A stretch of DNA of 64,000 bases from Latrodectus hesperus (taxonomy: Eukaryota > Arthropoda > Arachnida > Araneae > Theridiidae), in NCBI GenBank assembly GCA_037975125.1, contig CM075862.1, positions 39,069,524 through 39,133,523 of the forward strand, given 5' to 3'. The position numbers and the translations under genes were made by a program. The notes beneath the pieces are model-generated. The model searched no databases and was not told the origin of the DNA. It saw only the letters and a list, made by a program, of their open reading frames with translations. Positions within the stretch are counted from its first letter, which is position 1; the number at the start of each line of letters is the position of its first letter. Shown one piece after another: positions 30,957 through 50,242 of the stretch.

Positions 30957-32689
30957 AATGACTTTAATGATAAAAAAGTAATTTTCAGAACATAAGATCT
31001 CGGATTCGATACTGGTCATTATTGAACATGAGAAATCGCGTTGCGCCTCTACGTTATGCAATCTCATCCGTCGGATTGAGTGCTTGAGAGTTTTCTACGC
31101 ACATAAGTATGACCCACTTTCTATGAAACCTATATCCAGAATGCAATTTAGATAGTGAAGGGTAAAATGCCTTATAACAACACTCGGCTTGTAGACTGTC
31201 CACTCACGTTGCCATAAAAAAATCTGAGCATAATTTATTTTTCTCATGTTAAGGATTTCTTTTTGAGTTTTTATAAATACAAAATATATTAGAATAATAT
31301 TTAATTTTGAATAATATTCTAAATAACATTTTTTATTTCTAAAAATTATTTTCTTTTTATTTGTTTTCAATATTTCTTCTATACGCGATGATAATAAAAA
31401 AGAGATTTGAAAATTAGCAAATTATAATTTATTATAAAAATTTTATTTTAATCCAAACGAATTCGAAATTTGAATTTAATTTGCATAAAAAATATAGGAT
31501 ATTGTTATATTTTACTTAATAAATGAATTTAAGAAATTTTTCATTATTGAATACTTTTTTCATACCGACTAGGAAATGAAATAATATGTTATTTGTGCAA
31601 CTATATCATCTCTCGTTGTTTTTTTTTTCATTTAATAAAACACAAAATATTATATTTATAAATTATTGGCTGAGATTCATCTTAAGCAAATTCATATTAA
31701 ACAATCCCAGAGAGAAATAATTTTTTATTAATTACAAAGGTTTACTGAGATGTTTCAATTTTAAAATTATAATAATTTTAAGCCCTGTTATATACACTTA
31801 ATTTTGAAAAAGGTAAAATTTAAATTTATTCGTCAATAATACTGTGCGTGTAAATAAATAGTTGCTTAAAATGCATTTTATGATTATTTTCCTACTAATT
31901 TTTTTAATATTTATTATAATAATGCCGTTAGAAATTTGTTCAAATTAAACACTTTTACGCAAAGTATCGAAAAAATTTCCGTCACCATCAACTGTTTGCA
32001 CAACTTAGTTACAAAGGGAATCATTTTAGTATAGAAATATGTCAATTATAATACTAACACTCCTAAAATAAAACAGTTATCAAAAAAGGGAATAATAGCT
32101 GTGTTAAAATATTATTTTATACAATGCAAAATGCTTATATCGTCTCTTTACTTCTTTTATTTAAGTAATTTATCAAAAAATAATTGTATGTCTGCTAAAA
32201 AAGAGAATAATTTTTAGCACGGAAGTAAGTCAATAATGTTAAAAATAAAAAATTGACCATAGAATGTTATTTATATATCAGAGGAAATAACAGCATTTAT
32301 GCAATACAAAATGCTTATATCTACATTTTTTTTCTTTTTTATTTAGATACTTTGTATTAACTCTGCTCAATCCCTTGAAATTTGTGAAGGTAAATTATGC
32401 AGCTTGAAATATTGCTTGCATTAATTTTATATATTCATTAAAAAATATTTTCACATTTATTTACCTTAATTATCTAAGCAAATATTAAATCTTGATAAAG
32501 TACTTCATTGTTTTAATTTATCTCAACATTTTTTCCCAAATCAAACCAAAAAGAATTTTTTTTTTAAAAAAAAAGTCTCTGTCATAATTTTTGAAAGCTC
32601 ATACTTAGCTTCTGAAAAGCTGCATAATTATCTCAAGTGTCTAATTATTTAGCTAGTTATTAATTGCTAACCTCATAGACACAAAATCT
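30957..32689. other. AT-rich noncoding DNA
   Basis: Nothing recognisable on either strand. Confidence 0.5.
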
Positions 32690-32880
32690 TGTCATCTTGA
32701 ATCAAAACAATCGATTATTCCAACGCTTGCACGCCTAATAAAAGCAGAAATCTCATTGGTGCAACATTCCCGTTGAGCTATTGACGTCATCGCGACAACA
32801 AATAGAAGATGGTTTCGTCCATTTCACTGGGGCCTAATAGCTGCACGAGGCACTCTCTCTATTAAGTAAAATGGGATCCT
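32690..32880 (+). promoter_or_regulatory. candidate regulatory island with CRE and CCAAT
   Basis: A roughly 190-base island of balanced composition stands in strongly AT-rich DNA. It contains a perfect palindromic cAMP response element TGACGTCA at 32782-32789, an inverted CCAAT box (ATTGG) about 30 bases upstream near 32756-32760, and several CpGs (CATCGCGAC). It lies some 22 kb upstream of the first recognised receptor exon on the same strand. It could be a promoter or enhancer, or an unrecognised repeat. There is no direct evidence of transcription. Confidence 0.25.
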
Positions 32881-33094
32881 CTTTTACATGACCTATTTTT
32901 AGAGATTTTTCTAAATTTATTCGAAGCATTATTCACCTATTAAATAGTTCTTTAGATGTAAATGTTCTTTAGAGTTCTTTAAATGTAAAAGAGAATTTGA
33001 AAGGAAATAAATAATTTCAAAACCTAAAAGGCAATATTCCTCTTATCTTATCCATGTAGAGCTAAATAATATCGACGTTAAACTAAGCATAACG

Positions 33095-34194
<1,100 letters not shown>

Positions 34195-34265
34195 CAATGA
34201 CCTTGGCAGTTAAAAGATTAACTCTGTGGATCAGTAACTCATGGGTTTGATTCCCATATTGTGCA
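34195..34265 (+). repeat. probable tRNA-like SINE head, decayed
   Basis: TTGGCAGTTAAAAGATTAAC aligns with the A-box part of the tRNA head at 36767-36842 (CTGGCAGCCGAATGGTTAGC). At the matching distance, CATGGGTTTGATTCCCATA provides a degenerate B box whose T-arm stem (ATGGG/CCCAT) is still intact. No complete tRNA cloverleaf is present. The SINE body beyond the head was not clearly found. Confidence 0.45.
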
Positions 34266-36344
34266 AATAGAGAATGCGTTAATTTAGGTCACGATAGAAG
34301 AATAACTTTAAATTGTATGACACAATTATTTTTCGATTGCAAAACAGTAATTGTAAAACAACTAACAAATCAAATCTATTGAAATCCATTTTAACACCAG
34401 GTTCTTTTTATAATTACTGTCAAAGAACAAAATTGAACCAATAATATTCTTGTAATGATGGTTTGATATTTATTAACTAAAGTTAGAAGCAATTAAGTGC
34501 TTATTCACAAATATATTTATTTTAATTAATTGTAAATAATCAATACGCTTTTGAAGAAATAATTTTATCATTTTATAACATCGATGAGGAAAAATTCTAA
34601 ATTAAAAGCTTTCCATTCACTGCAATTTAAGCTTTATTAAGAAGTTAAGGTATTCAACTATAATTTTATGCATGGTAGTTTTGCCAAAACTTAACAATTC
34701 TTCAAGTATAGTTGTTTCATCAAAATGAATATTAAATTATAGAAAACGGATTTAGGATCAATGAAAATTTTGAAAATATTAAATTAGAATTATGTGTTTT
34801 TGTCATGCAAATATCACGTTTATCAAACAATATTACAATCATTAAATCTAAAGATAAAAATTTTAAGCACAGTTATCCATAAATTGTAGGTTTAAATAAC
34901 AAGACATTTCAGCAAAGCAGTGTAAACCGGGTTGCTTATAAATAATGGATTTAAGTAGTAGAATATAAATAATAAAATTAATTTTCCTGGATAAAAAATA
35001 TCATTTTATTTAAAACATAAAAGTTAATTTCCAATTAATCATAAATAGTTAAATTGCACCTTAAAATCAAGCACTATTCAAAGGAGACCGAAGAATATAA
35101 CTGATTTGCAGTCACGGAAATATCACTCAGTAAAATTAATCAGAGTAAATACATAATAATCCATTATTGATTCATTTGAACCAGTGATTCCTTTAAACAA
35201 AAGCCAATACATTCTGAAACTGATAGAATTATCATCAAATAAAACTGAAAATTTTCTAAAAAAGAAATAAATAATTCAATATTTTAATTTATTGATTTTC
35301 TGAAGGATATTCGTTTTCTTATTAGAAACTGTTTTTTTCCTCTGTTATGAGGAAATTAGTTTAATAATTTTGAGAAATAATCACTAAAAGCAATTTCTGA
35401 TTTTTTAACATAGTAAATAATATACACATCAATTATTTTGAATTTTAAATTTCCCATTTTTAAGAAGCTTGAAAGCCTTGATTTCTAATCTTAGAAAATA
35501 GCATTTCATTTCAAATCAATTTGCTGTCTAATCAAGATAGAAATCTAATTAAATTAACAGTTGTGTAGTTTCATTGTTAAATAAAACTTGTTTCCCGTTT
35601 GCATTTAATGGATAAATTAACAGCTAAAATCCGATAGAAACTAGAATTTGATCCCAAAGTTTTCGTTAGCGGAAGAATTGTAAAAATCGATTGTTTCTAT
35701 CGATAGCTGAATTATATGCTAAGAAATAATCATTTCCATATGAAAATTTGCTAAAATAAGACATTTTAAAGCAATTTTCCTATGCAAGATTTCCAAGGTT
35801 TCTGACAATGTTTTATAAATACAATCACAAGTATAATTTAATATTAAAAACAAACTCTTTTTGCTTAAGAATAAAATTACCAATACAGAAATTTCAATGA
35901 ATTCAAAAATTGACATTTAATGCTTTGTTAGAATTAATTAACACTTAAGTAATTTATTTAAATTACTATTCTAACATTTGTTGAAATAAATAATGCATTA
36001 TATTTCAATGATTTTTAATGGAATTTTTAAAATGCTATTTTTAATTTATTTTGATAATTTAAATGCTTCAAAACAAATTTTGCAATTGTCAGTGAATATT
36101 CAAAGTAATTAAATTTATCATTATGCAAAAATTTAATATTTTTCATTTATAATTTTGAACATTGTCTTTTTTTGAATTCTCGTTTAATGAAATAATAATT
36201 TCAATACTTTAAAAAAACTACAAATATCACAGTTAAAATATTTGGTACTATTATTACCTTCGTCTAAAAGCAAATGCCTAATACTAAGAAATAGAAATAT
36301 CTATTATATTCTTACTAAATAACTATATACTATATAATTTCTGT
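34266..36344. other. AT-rich noncoding DNA
   Basis: No gene or repeat recognised. Confidence 0.5.
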
Positions 36345-36605
36345 TGCTGTTGCTATTACGAAGGACACTTGGCTAAGCCAAGCTGGCTATGCCTTGGATA
36401 TTCGATATTAAGTCAATAGGGTGCGTCTTTCATTTAACCATAGCACCACGAAGATAAAAGTACGACATTGTTTTAAGACTCTTCCGATAGATGGTACCAC
36501 CAAATCATCCACTCCCTCAATTTTGACATTGATCTGAAGAAGGAGGAAACTTTCTACTGACCATTGCACCCATGGTAGTTGCTCCACGACCGACCGCATG
36601 ACGTA
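36345..36605 (-). repeat. (AAC)n-tailed dispersed repeat, copy 2
   Basis: Similar to 3293-3512 in the same orientation and to 30690-30956 in inverse orientation. The minus-strand 3' end shows the shared AGCCAGCTTGGCTTAGCCAA segment and then a CAACAGCAAC tail at about 36343-36352. A minus-strand open frame within it is shared only in part with the other copies and is not taken as a gene. Confidence 0.72.
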
Positions 36606-36649
36606 AATTATGGGGCATACATATATGTGTATATATATATATATACATG

Positions 36650-36842
36650 TATGTTTGGTTTGGTTTGGTTTGTTTGTCGCTCAACGGTCATTTTTTGCAC
36701 ACGAGGGCTAATTAGACCGGGACTTACGGCTTAAAGTGGATTCCGAACCACTACAAACATCCATGCCCGAGGTGGGATTCGAACCCACGAACTGTTAAAC
36801 CGAAGGCAAGAGCGCTAACCATTCGGCTGCCAGCTCGGCTAC
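36650..36842 (-). mobile_element. tRNA-derived SINE with (CCAAA)n tail
   Basis: On the minus strand the head runs from 36842: an A-box region TGGCAGCCGAATGGTTAGCG, then a perfect T arm with stem GTGGG/CCCAC enclosing TTCGAAT (B box GGTTCGAATCC). CCGAG/CTCGG pairs the acceptor ends. The anticodon arm does not fold canonically, so this is a tRNA-derived pol III promoter and not a working tRNA. A body of about 100 bases follows (TTCGGAATCCACTTTAAGCC) and ends in repeated CCAAA units at 36655-36675. It resembles a leucine or serine tRNA head, but I cannot be specific. Confidence 0.85.
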
Positions 36843-39033
36843 ATATATGTTGTATTGAGCTTTTACAACTTGCAATAAGTGTCATCTAAACTAGTCTTTC
36901 CAGATCATGGTCAAGACTATCTGGGCTCCAAATATCCTCTTCTCCTTCTGATTTTTTCTATCTATTAATTTAGAGCTCCTAAAATCATTTCCACATCTAG
37001 AGATTGACTTTGCTAGAAAACATGGACATATCAAACAGATCTAGTTGTTATTAGATCATAAAGAATTAGTAACAGCAACATGTTGCATACATATATATAC
37101 AAATCAATAATCAAAGCATTTTCTTTTCTTTCAAGACTTAAAACATAAGGAATGATATTTATTGATTGTTACTGCTATTTAATAATCTAGAAATGACAAT
37201 ACTTATTTTGTATTTTAATAGACACTTTTGTAACATATTACTCTTTGTTTATTTTTCAATAAAAGTTTAAAAGGTTTCTTTTAATAAATTGTAATCTCGG
37301 ATGAATTCCTTAAGTGGGTTGATTAATCAACCATCACGAAATATTTTCCCATCATAGATTAAATCACTTTCCCACTGAACCTAAATTAGCTTCTATACTC
37401 AACACTCTAAATATTTATCTGTCCTATCATGCTATGGAATCGACATAGATTACGTCAATAAAGCCAGTAAGTACCTCTGTTGCGTCTCATTTAACTTCCC
37501 ATTATATGTTAGATTTACTGCTTCACGTGAACCTCTTAAGGAAAAGTGACATAAGCAATATTTTTACAGTTTATATTCAGTATCACTTAGAAGTAAAAGG
37601 CAATGAAATATTTTATTATTAGGAAAACATAGCTAGATATAAGGGAATTACATTTGTTTCTAATGAATTTTCATATCATAAAATAAAGAATATTTTATAT
37701 AAAAAACTTAGAGTGAGAGTAAAAAATTGATCTGAAGCCCAGGGAATGAGATTGGTGATAATTTTTCCCAATTGGTTCTTTTAATGATATTCTAAAAGCT
37801 GAAATGGCTAAGAAAACTTTTAAGACCCTTAAAAGTTTTAGTATAAAATTCTTAAAAGTCTTTCATGATTTTAAATTCACAATATATTTTAATTCAATGC
37901 ATCAAAAAGACTCAATATGTATGGAAAATGAATTCTTTATTATTTGAAATTCTTCATTATTTAAAGTAAGTGTTACTCAAAATTTAGAAAATAGAGTTCG
38001 GATCACAATCATATGTTATAGATTTAAAACAAATCTCAATACTACATTTTTAAAAAATTGATAAAATTCCATGTGATATTTATTTTATGGACCTAAATAT
38101 TATATTTGGCTTTAAAAACCCAGTTCAGAAGACACCACATAATGACATTCATCTGTGATATATACATCAAAATTAAAATAAGCACAATTAAATTTTATTC
38201 AAATTATTAATTTATTAAATTTTATTTTCATATTATTAATTTTTATTAAAATAATTTTAAAATTTTATTAATCATTAAAATATCGTAGGATGAAAAAATT
38301 CACTTGTAACTCGTGTTTGTCACGTTATAAACTAATAAAGTTTTTACGTTCCTTCATATAAAAATTTTCATAGAAAATTTTAATTTCGAAACACACTTTT
38401 TAATGAAAAAATATATTTTGTAATGATCAACCATGCTTTCAAAATAAAATTAAGAGTATCATTGGAAGAACATTTTAAAATTAAAAGTTATTTGACCGCG
38501 TAATTAATAAATTAATTAGTTCAATTAAAAATATACCTTTAAGCTGTATTAATAAGTTTATGTATAAAAAAGTTAATAATTTTAGATGAAATATATTGAT
38601 ATTTATAATGATATATAACACCCATTATGCGAAAATTTTATTTTAAAATCTACGTTTGATGTTTTATGAGGACAACTTTCGTTTCTAAAAAATATTTATT
38701 CTCTTAATCTCCATTCAATGTTAATGGTATGTGCTTTTCAAAACTAATTACCGTTTTCTAAATTTTGAAAAAAAGTTCCGTTTATAATTGAAAATATTCA
38801 TAAATATATTATAGAACATTCAACGTACTGTACTAAATTTTAAATTAAATTATAGTTTACCATAAAAAAAGATTTTTTGCAATCATATCCTGATTTAATC
38901 AATAGTATTTTTTCGAAATGTGCAGCATTTGTTAGTAAAAATGCCACCATATATAAAGTTACCAATAAAGTCATTATACTAATGTGCTTGATATATATAA
39001 AAATACTTTTTACTTGAATTATATTACCCAGGA
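36843..39033. other. AT-rich noncoding DNA
   Basis: No gene or repeat recognised. Confidence 0.5.
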
Positions 39034-39420
39034 GTTGTTGTTGTTGTGGCTTATCCTCCAAATGTCTGACGAAGTCAGGCAAGGTTCATGAAACCGCTGA
39101 CCTTAATGAAATCGAGAACCAGAAGGGGGATCAGTATATATCCTCTCTGGAAAATCCCAAGCAGTCCAGGATGTGATTAGGAGAGGACTGCTCAGTTTTT
39201 CATTTAGAATAGACTTCAAAGAATTTCCTGCCTTTAAAATATGTGAGACCTCTAGTATGGCCACATTCTAGTCTGGAAATTGTGGTTCCAGAGGCTCTGT
39301 CACAATTGAGGGCGAATGAAAAGCCAGGCTCCTTGCCCGCGTACCAGTGATGGTAGGGAGAAATCCTCCACCCTTTCCAAAACGTCAGTATTAACAATAG
39401 CCTGATGTTCTAACAACCAA
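39034..39420 (-). mobile_element. LINE 3' end with (AAC)n tail
   Basis: On the minus strand: YHHWYAGKEPGFSFALNCDR, then SRLECGHTRGLTYFKGRKFF, a stop, then SSPNHILDCLGFSREDIYTD and LLVLDFIKVSGFMNLA, ending in a (CAA)n tail at 39034-39047. The RL..GH.(K/R)GL...G...F and PxHxLDC motifs are those at the extreme C-terminus of spider non-LTR reverse transcriptases. The polymerase domain is missing, as expected for a 5'-truncated insertion. It contains in-frame stops. Confidence 0.7.
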
Positions 39421-39559
39421 GGAGTAAGTTCAATCAGCATTGTTATAAGTTATACCGCTAAATACATTGACTGATAACACACTGCAGATGTTATTTACTC
39501 ATGAATTTTATATTTCAGCAATATTATACATCATATCAGTTACTTTGCAATTTTAATTC

Positions 39560-40500
39560 TATCAATTTCGAAGCAAGTTTCTCAACAAATCAGTGTAGCT
39601 TGAAACACATTTTCTGACATTGGCATGATGATAATTTCGTATTCTTGACTTATGCGTAGCTTTAAGATTTGCATTTACAACCTGAGTTTTGCAGATATGT
39701 TCCTTGATAAACACCCACGCAAAAAATCTAATGGAATCAGATCGGGAACCGAAATGGACAAATACTTGTGAATCCCTTACCTATTGAATTATATAGTTAT
39801 TTGGCGTTAAAGTAATCACGCACAATCCACGCGAAGTATGGTGGTGCGTCGTTTTGTTGGAAGATCATGGAATCAAGCATTCCAAACGCCTGTAGCTGTG
39901 GCTTGAGGAACAGTTAGAACAAATCGAGATAGATGTCTGTCGTGTTGCTTCTTTTTACAAATATAAATGGCCCATAAACATTACCTTGGGTGCATTCCGT
40001 TCCCATTGGAGTGTGGCAATCAAGTGTTCAGAGGTTCAGATACACGACGGTTAGGATAGTTTACTTTTCCACTGGTATGAAATGTCGATTTATTATAAAA
40101 AAGGATGTTATCCATTAATCTGCTCCCATTTTATAACCTGTCAGAGATTGTAACACAGAGTTTTCTATGCTGCGTAATTCTCAGGTTTCAATTTGTGGGC
40201 AACTTGATCACTCTACGCTTTCTCTTTTAAAATGCAGAACTTTTGAAATAATGGTTATGAGTATCACAAGCTCAAAACTGAGGTAGTGAGTTGATAAGTC
40301 GGGACTACGCTCAAAAGTTTCAAAGATATTCTCTACTATTTCAGATGACATCGAGGTCAACCTGTATGGTTGACATCAAGTACAGATCCGGTACGTAACA
40401 TTTTGTTCACTCTAGTTTCTAAATATTTCCTCGTGTTGGAGTCTCTCTTCAAATTTTTTTACGAAACGTCTTCCTGAATTTTAGAAAGTATGAGCAAGCA
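39560..40500 (-). pseudogene. decayed DDE transposase of Tc1/mariner-IS630 type
   Basis: On the minus strand, near 39860-39800, QQNDAPPYFAWIVRDYFNAK corresponds to the family's QQDGAPPHxxxxVRxxL block with the second catalytic Asp region. In another frame, VPDLIPLDFLRG corresponds to SPDLTPxDFFLWG with the third Asp. This is followed by degenerate KEHICKTQV and MPMSENVFQ motifs (family KxxVY..., CxRVxQ). Several frame changes and stops separate these blocks. The N-terminal part, to the right, is too decayed to read. The ends were not defined, so coordinates are approximate. Confidence 0.55.
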
Positions 40501-41853
<1,353 letters not shown>

Positions 41854-42104
41854 CTGCATGCTTCTTTATGTGTGTTAAAAACTGAAAACTTTCCATGGAA
41901 TTTGACTCAGGGCAATTTTTTGTATTCTGAACACAAGAAATTATTTTCATGTATTTTAGGCATTAAAGGTATGGAATGAATTACTATCCCTCTTCTGTAA
42001 TACTCTAAAATATATGCTGTTTTGTTTTCAGATTCAAACATTTTTGTAAAATAATACGTTTTGTAAGACTAAAATTTGTGAAATAACATGCCGTTTTTGC
42101 AACT

Positions 42105-42250
42105 GAATTCTTTCGTCTTTGGTTTAACTGTTCGTGAATTCAAATCCTATCACAAACTTAAATGCTTATGGCGGTTCGAAATCCACTTCTCGGTCTAATA
42201 ATTTCTTAAAATACCATCGCTAAGCGACAAACAGACAAAGCCAAACCGCA
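42105..42250 (+). mobile_element. tRNA-derived SINE, diverged copy
   Basis: TTTAACTGTTCGTGAATTCAA aligns to the B-box region of the SINE at 36650-36842. The body block GCGGTTCGAAATCCACTT and the end block GCTAAGCGACAAACAGACAA also align, in the opposite orientation to that copy. The A-box half of the head is not recognisable. The B box is degenerate (ATTCAAATCC). Confidence 0.7.
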
Positions 42251-45116
42251 TTGGAAAATAAATATATATATATTACATAAACTATTTATAAGGGAAATTT
42301 AAATTAACTACTTTATTGAATTTTTTTAATCAATATGCATAACAGTATAGGACATAAAAGGTCAATACCTATAAAAATTAATTTATGATTAATTATCAGT
42401 TCATGATAATTAAAGAAATGGTCAACGTAATAACTCATTTGAAGCAACTGAGTACTCTTGACACCAAGCAAACTGTGAAATTCGAAAACCAGCGAAACGA
42501 AAGGCACGCTATAGCACAACAGGGATCTGAACTACCATCAATCACTAAGCTTGAGCTGCGTATATGATTTACAGTTGCAAAGACTCTAACACCTCGAATA
42601 AATTATATTTAAACATTTCAGAAATGTTTATCTACATTCATTCCCCTTTTACTGATTCTTATCATATTGTTATATTCTAATGGTGTATTATTAAATATAG
42701 TATTAGAATAAAAACAGAAATTTTATTCAAAAGAAAATAATACACGCATTTATTAAATATCATTTTACCTGGAAGCATGTTATGAAATATAGTAATTTCT
42801 TAAATAATATTTACAACGTTTTGTATTTTATCTCTCTTGTAACACATTTGCTACGCATAACATCAATTCTAAAATCTGATAGAAATGCTTAAACTTTAAG
42901 ATTAATCAGTAATATTTTAATTATTTAGTTTTAGTATTTTAGATAATTATGTATGCTAATTCTTAAGGTATTCTTTTAAAGTTACTGAATATTACAAAAA
43001 TTTTTAATTTAATAATATTATTTACATATATTGTTCGTTATTATTTATTCTCATAAAATGTATTATTTTATTTAACCCAATTTTTAAATAGATTGTATAT
43101 AACATTGAAGTGATATTGATAAATTGTAAATCAAGAAAAACAAGAAAAAGTAAATTTAATGTCACTTCAAAATTTGCTGACAGAAAAATAACTAAATAAT
43201 TTTTTTAAAAATTAATATCAAGAAGTAATAAGTCTTAAATATACATTAAGGTTTCAAGTTTTTGAGCCCATTATAACTAACTGCGACAATGTGTAGTATG
43301 CCTTAACTATGTTTTAGAGTTCCATGTACCTTGAATATTTGTCAAGCAAACCAATATATTTTGCTTATATTGTAACAAGATGTATATAAATTTACGATTG
43401 CTTAAAATCCTTTTCATTTAATCAAAACTTTAATTCATATTATGAAATTAAAAATGGATTTCTACATTTAAATCGTTAACTAAACTGAACTTTAGTATTT
43501 TTGTGTGGGTATTTAAGATTTGTTGACACGCCAATTTCACACTGTTGTTTTGAATTGAATTTACTGTGATTTCATTGCTTACATTGAAATTTTAAATACT
43601 TATTTCTCAAAAATTTCTTATCGGTAAAAGTTTTCTTTTTTTTATTACAACACATAAAAGTAATACAGTACTTACAGACATGTTTTATAAGCGTTTTATC
43701 TATTTCTGAAGCATTATTTAATAGTATGACAAATTTCAGAAGGAAAATATACCAATTTAAATTCGTATTTATTGTTCTTTTATTCTATAAATATCAACAA
43801 TAAATTTTAATGTTTTAAAAAATAGGAATTAGAAATTAATTTTAAGTGTAAAACTTCTTTACTCTTTCAAAAATATCTTCTTGTGTATTGTAAGTGTAAA
43901 AATTACTCTAACAAAATACTCACAGTGAAACATTAAATTTTATAAATAAGGTGCTGATTAATATATTCTCTCTAGAGAAAATAGAGATTTTGGACCACGT
44001 TATTAACTTTTTTAAGATTTCAGTTCAAAATTAATTGCTGTGATAAATCTATTAAAAGATCAAACCATCTCTTCTCTGCCAGTCTCAAATGTCTTCTCGT
44101 GTCTCTTAATTGTAAAAAAAAAATTTATCAACAAAATAAACATAAAATGTCTTATACAAAAAATATTTTTAATACATCCCATTAAGTGAGAATATGTTTC
44201 TGTTTCATATTAAGTAAACAATAATAAACTTTTCATTTAAACTTCATTAAAATTAATTGCTGTTACATCTATTACGAGATCATTTCATTTAGTCTTGTAT
44301 TATTGGGACATTCAAACTTAATTAAATAATTGAATGAGAAAAATTATCAAAACTTTAATGCGTTGGTTGGCAATAGCCTTATAGTCCCTTTTGCTTACAA
44401 GGTCAAATTTGATAAATGTAATAGATTCAGAAACATTACAGTCATCAACACCAGCTTTCAAATCTGAAATTAGAACTGTTGTACTCTACACCAAAGTGCT
44501 AATCAATCAGCTGTCATATCAGCTCAAATTTTAAAAGAAAAAAAACCTGTTGTATTTCCTTTATAATATATTTAATTACAAGAACTACTTTCATATATAA
44601 TACTAAAACTATAGATTACCAAAAAATGATTATTATTATTAAAAATAGTGTATAATTTTTTAATTTTCAAACTTACTATTGTACTACAGTAAACCCTTTA
44701 GAATGTAATATCCCAATATGAACCTTTTCATTCCATATTTCAATTATGATGCAAAAAAGTATATCTCACATCTCTTTCATTATCAAAGCGATGTATGTAT
44801 CTATTTTATAGATTTTAACACAATCCCACTATCAAATATCTGACTTTTTCTTTTGCACTAGAAAGTATAGTATATTATAATTTATTCATTTGATACCAAT
44901 TCATATATTTTAATCAATTTAATATAATTAATTTGGCCACATGTTTAATTTATTGTAAAGAAATATCTAACAAAGAATAGTTACATATGTATGCTGTGTA
45001 TCTTATGGTATTTAACTGCTTTAGTAGGATGTTCTTCCACATAGAGATAGTAAAGTGTTTTTCTCACTAGGAATTCACAGAAAAAATTAAAATCTCTGAA
45101 CAAAAGAAAAATTAAA
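42251..45116. other. AT-rich noncoding DNA
   Basis: No gene recognised. A GC-richer patch at about 42440-42565 contains GTTCAGATCCC on the minus strand, a weak B-box resemblance, but no A box was found. Confidence 0.45.
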
Positions 45117-48855
<3,739 letters not shown>

Positions 48856-50242
48856 ATCAAACTAAAATAAAAATTACTGATATTGCCTTTATATATATTT
48901 ACAATGAGAAATCCCATGATAGTTATAAAAAGATTTTACTGTAATCTTTATTACTATATTAATTTTACCTGAATTTAAAGTAAAATTTTTCAAAAATGCT
49001 TGAAAAATAATCATCATAATCAAATACAATAAAAAATTTTTATTCTGAAGTACAATTCAATATTATTATTATGATAAAGTTATGCTACACATTTTTACAA
49101 GAAACAATGAAATTAATACGATACATATGTATATGCATAAAATTATGTTTTTATAAATTTTAAATGTTTTAAATGGTATAAAAAATAACCTTATTATAAA
49201 TTAATTAACAGACAAATTCATAAAATTTTATTGTCTTTACACGGTTTCATTTTAATTAAATTTTACTTAAAATATAAAAACTATGTGTCAGAAGGAAAGA
49301 AATAAATTAGATGTTTTATTTCTTGAAAATAAGATTAATTATTTTTCCTCCTTATAATGGCAATATGATGTAGAAAGGATATATTAAAATATAGGTACAT
49401 AATTTTTGCATGGAATTTAAAACATATTGAATTTTCACTGGATTAGAAATCGTGATAATATCTCGTTACTTAATACATTAATTAGTACTCATATTTTTCA
49501 AGCATTTCAATTTATCGCATAGTAATATCAAATCTTTACTTAATGTGTTAATTCATTAATTTTTAAATTTATGTGTAATATCATTAGTTTATCAGCTAAA
49601 AGCATTAATGTATGAAATATTTAGTCAATTTTCTAAGGTAATTTTCTGGTGATGCGCCGTTTCACGCAATCAGGAATTTGATATCTGAAAGTAATTTGGA
49701 TTTAATTATGGTAAAATTCAACAACCAGCTACTTTATTTTCTTTTTTAATACATACTTTGGAATTAATATTGTAGTAATTAGCTAAATGGAATTTGCTTG
49801 GCCAAAAATAACTTAATGTTCTCATCGCCATAATTACATTTCTAACCAGCAAGTAACAAATATTTTTTTTATATTTTCAAAACATTATGGTTATTGAACT
49901 GTATAAAAATATCTGGATACATATCTTTAATACTCTTAATGTAACAATTGCGTTTACATAATTAAAAATCAGGTTATTATTTCATTATAAAATATTCCCA
50001 AGTCTCAAGAAGACAGAGATGTTTGATTTCATTTTTTATTTTAATAAATATTCAAAATTTGTGACTGTATTTTTATTTTTATATTTACAAATAAAAATTA
50101 AATTTCTTTAAAAATCCTAATCTAAGTAGCTCATTTGTGTAATCAGTTTAATTATGATGTATCATTAGGCAGACATATTTTTAATTACAATAAATTTTAT
50201 TATAATATAAATATTAATAAAGAAAATGCCGATTGTTTCTGT
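48856..50242. other. AT-rich noncoding DNA
   Basis: No feature recognised. Confidence 0.5.

Noticed and set aside
36767..36842. Possible functional tRNA gene
   Set aside because: The T arm and B box are perfect, but the anticodon arm does not fold and the sequence continues into a SINE body with a repeat tail.
42440..42565. SINE-like patch with GTTCAGATCCC on the minus strand
   Set aside because: Only a weak B box. No A box at the right distance and no similarity to the two SINE families defined here.
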